Assembly (NCBI GenBank): GCA_965371355.1
Contig: CBDUYD010000044.1
Location: 1 to 19,219, forward strand
DNA: 19,219 bases
Direction of reading: 5' to 3'
DNA from: JASJHI01 sp965371355
GTDB taxonomy: Bacteria > Actinomycetota > Acidimicrobiia > Acidimicrobiales > Ilumatobacteraceae
Part shown: positions 14,083 to 19,219 of the stretch, in pieces
Position numbering within the stretch: the stretch's first letter is position 1
Layout: each line of letters opens with the position of its first letter
The notes under the pieces: model-generated
Seen by the model: the letters and a program-made list of their open reading frames with translations, nothing else
Database searches by the model: none
What the model was told of the DNA's origin: nothing
Program-made: the position numbers and the translations under genes

Positions 14083-14088
14083 TCGCCC

Positions 14089-16233
14089 GTGCTGTACGCG
14101 CCGGTTCCCCCCATCGACCCGACTCACCGCCCGACTGGCCCACCGACTGGTCGCCCGTCGTCGCCACCGCGTCCCGTTCCGGCCACATGCCGGCGTCGGG
14201 CTCGCCGCGTCGCGATGGCTGCACTGGTCGGCGGACTGTTCCTCGCGCTCGTGCCGTGGGACGGCGCTGTGGCCGGTCCTTCTATTCATGCACCAGCGGC
14301 GCCCCAGCAGGTCGTCGGCCTCGGCCAGGGCTCGTCGGGAACGGCTGTTCGATCGGTGCAGCAGGCGCTGATCCGCGCGGGGATCAGCGTGCGCGGCGGT
14401 GCAGACGGGGTGTTCGGCCCGGCGACACGTTCGGCGCTGGTGACGTTCCAGCGCCGCGAGGGGCTGTCGGCGAGCGGCAAGATCGACGAGCCGACCGCGG
14501 TGGCCCTCGGTCTGATGGCGGCCCCGCCGGCCGGTCACTCCCTCGTCGGCCTCTCGGTCGGTTCGAGGGGTGCCGGCGTGCGAACGGTGCAGCAGGCGCT
14601 CAACGACGCGGGTGTCCCCGTACCGGGTGGTATCGACGGGGTGTTCGGTGCCGGTACCAGGACCGCGGTCTCGAACTACCAGCGGTGGAACGGGCTGAAG
14701 GTCACGGGATCGGTGACCCAGGCGCTGGTGAAGGCGCTCGGGCTGAGCGGTGGTTCCGCGGCTGCGGCCCCGCCGCAGGGGATCACGGGAGGTGCGGTCG
14801 TGAACGCCCATGTCGGTCTGGCGATCGGGGCGCGAGGTGATCTCGTCAAGGCGCTGCAATCGGCTCTCCTCGCGAACGGCGTACCGGTTCGCGGCGGAGC
14901 GGACGGTGTTTTCGGTCAGGCGACCAAGAATGCGCTGATCCAGTTCCAGCGTGCACATGGTGCGAAGGCCAACGGCACGGTGTCCGAGCACGACGCCGAA
15001 CGACTCGGGCTCTCGGCGACCGCCGAGCGCGGCCCTGCCAGCACGGCGGCGCCTTCGGGCTCGAACCCGTACGTCGGGCTCAGGGTCGGGGCGAGCGGAT
15101 CTAAGGTGAAGACGCTGCAATCGGCCCTGATCGCCGCCGGCATCACGGTGCGGGGTGGCGCCGATGGGGCGTTCGGTCCCGCGACGCGCGCGGCCCTCAT
15201 CGCCTACCAGCGCGCCAACGGATTGCCCGCATCCGGAGAGGTGGATGCGGCGACAGCAGCCAAGCTCGGACTCGGTAGCGGCGGATCGACGCCGTCGACG
15301 GCGAGCAGCGGCGGATACGTCGGTCTCAAGGTCGGCTCACGCGGTGACAAGGTGAAACACCTCCAACAGGCGCTGCTCGAGACCGGGCTGACGGTCCGGG
15401 GTGGCGCCGACGGGGTCTTCGGTGCGGCGACGAGGTCGGCACTGATCGTGTTCCAGCGGGTGAACGGGATCGAGCAGACCGGTGTGCTCACGGGCACCGG
15501 AGCGCGGATTCTCGGTCTCGGCAGTTCATCGGGGCCGTCGGGCATCGTCGGGATCACGGGCTATCCGAGCTTCGGCGAGCACAGCAGCCGGGTCGTAGCG
15601 CTGCAGCGGGCGCTGATGAACGCCGGCATCAAGGTGCCCGGAGGCGCAGACGGCAAGTTCGGTTCGTCGACCGCAGGCGCGGTGATGACCTTCCAACGGC
15701 GTCACGGGCTGTCGGTGACCGGCAAGGTCGACTCGCGGACGGCGGGCCGACTGGGGATCGCTCCATCGTCGGCCCCGACGCCGGCCTCCACCGTCAACAT
15801 CTCTTTCAAGGTGTTCCCGGTTCAGGGTCGCTGCTACTTCGGCGACACCTGGCACGCGCCCCGCGGTGGCGGCCGGACCCATCTCGGCGTCGACATCATC
15901 GCCAAACAGGGCAATCTGCTCTACGCGGTCGTCGACGGCGAGATCAGCAAGCAGTACTGGGACCAGCCCGGATCCAGGGCGGGCAACGGACTCCGTCTGC
16001 GACAGCCGAACGGCACGTACTTCACGTATCTGCACCTTCTCGACTTCGCACCGGGCATCGAGGTCGGGGTGAGGGTGAAGGCGGGCGATGTGATCGGGTT
16101 CGTGGGCAGCACCGGCAACAGCGCGACCCCTCACCTGCACCTGGAGATCCACCCACTCGGAGGAGCGGCGGTCAACCCCTACCCGATCGCCAAGGCCGCC
16201 GACGCCTGCAGTGTGACAGCACCACGCTCGTGA
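14089..16233 (+). CDS. Secreted M23 peptidase with six peptidoglycan-binding repeats
   Basis: The protein has about 714 residues. After a Pro-rich N-terminus come a basic cluster (RRRARR) and a hydrophobic core (AMAALVGGLFLALVPW) ending AVAG, so it is a signal peptide or membrane anchor with an unusually long n-region. Residues about 75-557 hold six PG_binding_1-type repeats (VGLxVGSRG...VxxLQxAL, VRGGADGVFGxATRxAL, FQR). Residues about 575-714 form an M23/LytM domain with metal ligands His 598 and Asp 602 (THLGVDI), His 649 (YLH) and the HxH pair 682/684 (PHLHLEIHP). Such enzymes cut peptidoglycan cross-links outside the membrane. GTG 14089 is preferred: ATG 14215 would remove the basic n-region, and ATG 13894 would add poor-quality sequence. 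A 7-bp gap separates its end from the convergent synthetase gene. Confidence 0.92.
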   Translation: MLYAPVPPIDPTHRPTGPPTGRPSSPPRPVPATCRRRARRVAMAALVGGLFLALVPWDGAVAGPSIHAPAAPQQVVGLGQGSSGTAVRSVQQALIRAGISVRGGADGVFGPATRSALVTFQRREGLSASGKIDEPTAVALGLMAAPPAGHSLVGLSVGSRGAGVRTVQQALNDAGVPVPGGIDGVFGAGTRTAVSNYQRWNGLKVTGSVTQALVKALGLSGGSAAAAPPQGITGGAVVNAHVGLAIGARGDLVKALQSALLANGVPVRGGADGVFGQATKNALIQFQRAHGAKANGTVSEHDAERLGLSATAERGPASTAAPSGSNPYVGLRVGASGSKVKTLQSALIAAGITVRGGADGAFGPATRAALIAYQRANGLPASGEVDAATAAKLGLGSGGSTPSTASSGGYVGLKVGSRGDKVKHLQQALLETGLTVRGGADGVFGAATRSALIVFQRVNGIEQTGVLTGTGARILGLGSSSGPSGIVGITGYPSFGEHSSRVVALQRALMNAGIKVPGGADGKFGSSTAGAVMTFQRRHGLSVTGKVDSRTAGRLGIAPSSAPTPASTVNISFKVFPVQGRCYFGDTWHAPRGGGRTHLGVDIIAKQGNLLYAVVDGEISKQYWDQPGSRAGNGLRLRQPNGTYFTYLHLLDFAPGIEVGVRVKAGDVIGFVGSTGNSATPHLHLEIHPLGGAAVNPYPIAKAADACSVTAPRS
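14311..15759 (+). repeat. Six tandem peptidoglycan-binding (PG_binding_1) repeats
   Basis: The repeats begin near 14311, 14545, 14812, 15070, 15319 and 15556, with a pitch of about 78-89 codons including linkers. Each carries the core GGADGVFG followed by TR.AL...FQR. Repeats 1, 3, 4 and 5 are close to each other; repeat 2 has GGIDGVFG, and repeat 6 has GGADGKFG with a diverged start (YPSFGEHSS). Confidence 0.88.
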
Positions 16234-16240
16234 ATGCACC

Positions 16241-17713
16241 TCACGCCTGGCCTGGGGCGATCCTGGCCGCACGCAGGGCCGACCGCCTGACCTTGCCAGC
16301 GTCGTCTCGCAGCGGTGTGTCGATGAACTCGACGCTGCGCGGCAACTTGTAGACCGCCAGACGCTCGGCCAGGAAGCGGAGCAGATCCTCGCGGCTCACC
16401 ACGGCGGGATCGGCCTGCACGATCGCGTGGACGTCGCTCCCCCGCTCGTCACTCGGCAGGCCGATGACCGCGCACGATGCGACGGCCGCGTGCTCGGCGA
16501 TCGCCGATTCGACCTCGGCAGGATAGATGTTCGCCCCTCCGCTGAGGATCATGTCCTGCACCCGATCGCCGAGGTAGAGGTACCCGTCCGCGTCGAACCA
16601 ACCGATGTCGCCGAGCGACTCCCAGCCTCCGTCGAGTCGCCTCGGCTCGGCGCCGACGTAGCGGTAGGTCGGTTCGTCGCGTCCCGATCGCATCCAGATC
16701 TCGCCCTCCTCGCCCGGACCGAGCGGCGAACCGTCCGGGCCACACACCACGATCTCGCCCGCGACGACCCGGCCGACCGACCCGCGGTGATCGAGCCACT
16801 CGATGCCGTTGATGATCGTCGTTGCCTGCGCCTCGGTCCCCGCGTACAACTCCCAGATCCGTTCGGGACCGAGCCACTCGATCCACGCCTCCTTCAACCA
16901 CATCGGACACGGTTCGGCGAGGTGCCAGACCACCCGCAGCGACGACAGATCCGCGGCGAGTCGCTCTTGTTCGTCGAGCCGGAGGATCCGCTTCATCATC
17001 GTCGGAACGAGGTAGACGACGTCGGCGCGGTGCCGTTCGATCGCCGCCAGCGTCGCCGCAGCGTCGAAGCGCGGGAGCACGGCGACGTGGCTTCCGGCGA
17101 GCAACGCCTGGCACGCCCAAACGGCAGGGCCGTTGTGGTAGAGCGGGCCAGGCATCACCAGGCAGCCGTCCGGGCGGAGCGCCAGCTTGGAAGGTGCCTC
17201 GGGGTCGACGATTGCGGGGTCGCCCGACACGATCAGCTTCGGACGGCCGGTCGACCCTCCGGACGTCGGTGCCTTCCACGCCGGCGAGATCACGTCCGCA
17301 AGCGGTGTCTCGGCAAATCGAACGTCGGGTACGTGGCCGAGCGGGATGCGCTCGAGACCGGCGGGCAGCACGTCGTCGATCTCGGCTGGAGCGCCGACGA
17401 TCGCCTTGGAGCCGGCGAGTTCGACGATCGCGGCGAGTTCGCGGCCGGGCAGCTTGGCGGACACCGGCTGTGGCACCGCTCCTAGCGACCAGCAGGCCAC
17501 GTAGGCGACGAACCAGTCGACCGAGTTCGGTAGGGCGATGGTGACGAAGTCGCCGACGCCGACGCCGAGCGACGCCAACTCTCTCGCCAATCTGCTTCCA
17601 GATGACATCAACTCTGCCCGGGTGAGCATGGCGTCGCCACAGGACACGGCGGGGCGATCGGGATCCACCGCCGCCAGGGAGTGCAGTCGTGCGGGGAAGG
17701 AGACGAGCGCCAC
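16241..17713 (-). CDS. AMP-dependent acyl-CoA synthetase/ligase (ANL superfamily)
   Basis: The enzyme activates a carboxylic acid to an acyl-AMP and then to an acyl-CoA. The 490-residue protein shows the ANL motifs in order: the P-loop-like A3 TSGGSTGRPK (about 149-158), GPLYHNGPAVWACQ (about 191-204), A5 YAGTEAQATTI, A7 GDIGWFDADGYLYLGDR, the hinge region A8 QDMILSGGANIYPAEVE, and the C-terminal A10 Lys in DDAGKVRRSAL. It is short for a long-chain FadD, nearer to bile-acid/aromatic-acid ligases, but the substrate is unknown. The start is GTG 17713, with a TAGAAC hexamer 6 bases upstream on this strand. The gene diverges from the glycine riboswitch and gcvP. No partner thioesterase or dehydrogenase is adjacent. 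Confidence 0.92.
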   Translation of the reverse strand: MALVSFPARLHSLAAVDPDRPAVSCGDAMLTRAELMSSGSRLARELASLGVGVGDFVTIALPNSVDWFVAYVACWSLGAVPQPVSAKLPGRELAAIVELAGSKAIVGAPAEIDDVLPAGLERIPLGHVPDVRFAETPLADVISPAWKAPTSGGSTGRPKLIVSGDPAIVDPEAPSKLALRPDGCLVMPGPLYHNGPAVWACQALLAGSHVAVLPRFDAAATLAAIERHRADVVYLVPTMMKRILRLDEQERLAADLSSLRVVWHLAEPCPMWLKEAWIEWLGPERIWELYAGTEAQATTIINGIEWLDHRGSVGRVVAGEIVVCGPDGSPLGPGEEGEIWMRSGRDEPTYRYVGAEPRRLDGGWESLGDIGWFDADGYLYLGDRVQDMILSGGANIYPAEVESAIAEHAAVASCAVIGLPSDERGSDVHAIVQADPAVVSREDLLRFLAERLAVYKLPRSVEFIDTPLRDDAGKVRRSALRAARIAPGQA

Positions 17714-17781
17714 AGGGCGGTTCTACCAGGCATGCTCCCCGTCCATCGGAGTCGGGTCGCGCTCCGGTGGGTGCGGCGGCG

Positions 17782-17787
17782 TACGCT
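17782..17787 (+). promoter_or_regulatory. Possible -10 element of the riboswitch/gcvP transcript
   Basis: TACGCT lies about 28 bases before the first aptamer, where a start site for the riboswitch RNA is needed. No good -35 is visible at 16-18 bases upstream. Confidence 0.35.
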
Positions 17788-17814
17788 GTGACCACAACCG
17801 AATCGCCGTTCAAC

Positions 17815-17985
17815 CCCGGCGGGAGAGTCATCGGCCTCCGGGCCACCGACGCCGAAGGAGCAACCGCCCCGGAATCTCTCAGGCAACCGGACCGTCGGGG
17901 TGAGGCAGGCTGGAGAGCGAGACGCAGGTCTCCGCCGACGGGGAAAGCCGCCGATCGCGGTGAAACTCTCAGGCATCGACGACAG
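17815..17985 (+). ncRNA. Tandem glycine riboswitch
   Basis: Two glycine aptamers lie just before gcvP. Aptamer 1 has ggagag (17822-17827), the conserved gccgaaggagcaaccgcccc core (17851-17870) and ctctcaggca (17876-17885). Aptamer 2 repeats these exactly 90 bases later: ggagag (17912-17917), a variant core gccgacggggaaagcc (17934-17949) and ctctcaggca (17966-17975). The ggagag/ctctc pairs form the P1 stems. Glycine riboswitches typically switch on glycine-cleavage genes when glycine is in excess, which fits the downstream gene. No clear terminator hairpin is seen between the aptamers and the start codon, so control may act on translation, but the expression platform is not resolved. Confidence 0.93.
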
Positions 17986-18014
17986 CAGGGGTCCGACCGA
18001 ACGGAGACTGTCCC

Positions 18015-19219
18015 GTGCCAGAGTCCATCGCCGCCCTCATCGACAACGACGAGTTCGCGCGGCGCCACATCGGCCCGTCGGATGCCGACGTCGACAAGAT
18101 GTTGTCGACGCTCGGTCTCGAATCGATCGGGCAGCTGCTCGATCAGACGATGCCCGCGGCGATCCGATCGATCGAGCCCCTGCTGCCGGCCGATGGGGTG
18201 CGTGAGCGCGATGCACTCGAGAAGCTGCGCTCGATCGCGACCCGCAACGAGGTCGTCACCAGCCTGATCGGCATGGGGTACCACGGCACGATCACTCCCC
18301 CGGTGATCGCCCGCAACGTGCTCGAGAACCCCGCCTGGTATACGGCGTACACGCCGTATCAGCCCGAGATCAGCCAGGGTCGTCTCGAGGCGTTGCTCAA
18401 CTTCCAGACGATGGTCACCGAACTGACCGGTTTCGACGTCGCCAACGCGTCGCTGCTCGATGAGGGGACGGCGGTCGCCGAGGCGATGACGATGGCGCGA
18501 CGCCGATCGAAGGCGAAGACCGATCGCTTCTTCGTGCACCACGATACCCATCCGCAGACCCTGAGCGTGCTGCGGACGAGGGCCGAGCCGATCGGGATCG
18601 ACCTCGTCGTCGGCGACGTCGATCTGCTCGAGGCGCCGGTGTTCGGCGCCGTCTTCAGCGTTCCGACCTCGACGGGAGCGCTCGTCGATTGGCGGGGGGC
18701 GATCGAGACGGTGCACGAACATCGAGGCGTCGCGATCGTCACCACCGATCCGCTGGCGTGCATGCTCCTCACATCTCCGGCCGATCTCGGAGCCGACATC
18801 GCTGTCGGGTCCGCCCAGCGGTTCGGCGTACCGATGGGCTATGGCGGCCCACACGCCGCCTTCGTGGCGGCGCGCGAGGGCGCGGCAAGAGCGCTTCCGG
18901 GGAGGATCGTCGGCGTGAGCACCGACACCGAGGGGCGACCGGCCCTCAGGCTCGCCCTCCAGACGCGCGAGCAGCACATCCGCCGCGAGAAGGCGACTTC
19001 CAACATCTGCACATCGCAGGTCCTCCTCGCCAACATGGCGGGCCTGTACGCCGCGTGGCACGGCCGCGATGGCCTCGGGCGCATCGCCGAGCGTGTGCAC
19101 CGACTCACGTCCCTCGCCGCCGCCGGACTGACTCGCGCCGGCATGGCGCTGCGCCACGACTCGTGGTTCGACACCTTGACGATCGACGTGGGGACGATCG
19201 ACGTGGGGACGATCGACGT
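18015..19219 (+). CDS. gcvP: Glycine dehydrogenase (decarboxylating), P protein, 3' end missing
   Basis: GcvP is the PLP-dependent P protein of the glycine cleavage system; it decarboxylates glycine and loads the aminomethyl group onto lipoylated GcvH. The first 401 residues (of about 950 expected) are visible and match the family closely: FARRHIGP near the N-terminus, GMGYHGTITPPVIARNVLEN, WYTAYTPYQPEISQGRLEAL, ANASLLDEGTAVAEAM, and QTREQHIRREKATSNICTSQ. The catalytic Lys lies in the C-terminal half beyond the window. GTG 18015 is chosen because it gives the family N-terminus and has acggag 8 bases upstream. The tandem glycine riboswitch ends about 30 bases before it. The last 42 bases contain a short in-frame repeat. 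No gcvH or gcvT is seen within the window. Confidence 0.97.
   Translation, partial: MPESIAALIDNDEFARRHIGPSDADVDKMLSTLGLESIGQLLDQTMPAAIRSIEPLLPADGVRERDALEKLRSIATRNEVVTSLIGMGYHGTITPPVIARNVLENPAWYTAYTPYQPEISQGRLEALLNFQTMVTELTGFDVANASLLDEGTAVAEAMTMARRRSKAKTDRFFVHHDTHPQTLSVLRTRAEPIGIDLVVGDVDLLEAPVFGAVFSVPTSTGALVDWRGAIETVHEHRGVAIVTTDPLACMLLTSPADLGADIAVGSAQRFGVPMGYGGPHAAFVAAREGAARALPGRIVGVSTDTEGRPALRLALQTREQHIRREKATSNICTSQVLLANMAGLYAAWHGRDGLGRIAERVHRLTSLAAAGLTRAGMALRHDSWFDTLTIDVGTIDVGTID
19178..19219 (+). repeat. 15-bp perfect tandem repeat at the window end
   Basis: The unit gacgatcgacgtggg occurs at 19178-19192 and 19193-19207, followed by 12 bases of a third copy up to the last base. It is in frame in gcvP and encodes TIDVG repeats, which are not part of the normal GcvP sequence as I know it. 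Confidence 0.9.

Larger units (their letters stand above)
13789..14088 (+). other. 300-bp non-coding gap with inverted repeats (possible structured leader)
   Basis: This divergent gap has no plausible gene. The + frame is open, but its codon use is unlike that of the neighbours (for example caa gtt caa gtt gag att cgt att). It holds CATAAT (13881-13886), a possible -10, 7 bases before an in-frame ATG at 13894. Paired arms follow: CAGGGGAGA 13905-13913 with TCTCCCCTG 13963-13971; GCCACC 13987-13992 with GGTGGC 14010-14015; and CCTCAAG 14029-14035 with CTTGAGG 14064-14070. If transcription starts near 13893, these would form a leader RNA of about 195 bases. It does not match a riboswitch class I can recognise. 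Confidence 0.4.

Noticed and set aside
13798..14088. N-terminal extension of the hydrolase gene, including the ATG at 13894
   Set aside because: Codon choice is A/T-ended and atypical (caa gtt caa gtt gag att), and the extension would put about 110 residues before the signal sequence. The -10-like CATAAT 7 bases upstream keeps it as a minor possibility.
16449..19157. A 902-codon open frame on the - strand
   Set aside because: It is the antisense shadow of gcvP and the riboswitch joined to an off-frame reading of the synthetase; no domain is recognisable and its composition is shadow-like.

Overview
The window looks like chromosomal DNA from a high-GC actinobacterium. An uncultured Acidimicrobiia (Ilumatobacter-like) relative is the best guess. 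The grounds are strong G/C bias at third codon positions, many GTG starts, a WhiB protein, an acidic Cys-tailed protein like actinobacterial DUF4193, and the order tatA-like / tatC / helY, which I recall from Mycobacterium (Rv2094c-Rv2092c). I see no mobile element, phage gene, CRISPR array, tRNA or rRNA.

Left part (1-6124, all + strand): the repetitive tail of a probable TatA/TatB-like protein, tatC, a Ski2/Mtr4-type helicase (HelY), a small orphan protein resembling only the C-terminal domain of YegS-type lipid kinases, and a 532-residue double ThyX-like protein. The first four are tightly packed or overlap and probably form one operon.

Middle (6125-11403): a perfect TGTGA-N6-TCACA box precedes an acidic Cys4 protein, an uncharacterised protein and a GNAT acetyltransferase (+). 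Facing them on the - strand are an enoyl-CoA hydratase-family protein and an RG-rich basic protein. Divergent from these, on the + strand, are a gamma-carbonic-anhydrase-like protein and PrmA, whose genes overlap by 4 bases.

Right part (11376-19219): on the - strand lie a PfkB/ribokinase-family kinase, a WhiB regulator with a clear promoter, and an L-threonine aldolase. On the + strand is a secreted cell-wall hydrolase with six peptidoglycan-binding repeats and an M23 domain. A - strand acyl-CoA synthetase meets it tail to tail. Divergent from the synthetase is a tandem glycine riboswitch in front of a truncated gcvP. Threonine aldolase (which can yield glycine) and glycine-controlled gcvP both touch glycine metabolism, but nothing links them as one unit.

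No clearly new defence or mobile system is visible. The items most worth a second look are the double ThyX-like protein whose signature motif is divided between its two halves, the perfect CRP-like box, a recurring pattern suggesting leaderless mRNAs, the metal-ligand change in the gamma-CA-like protein, and the possibly structured 300-bp leader before the six-repeat hydrolase. Both ends of the window lie in short perfect tandem repeats, which suggests that the window is a whole contig broken at repeats.
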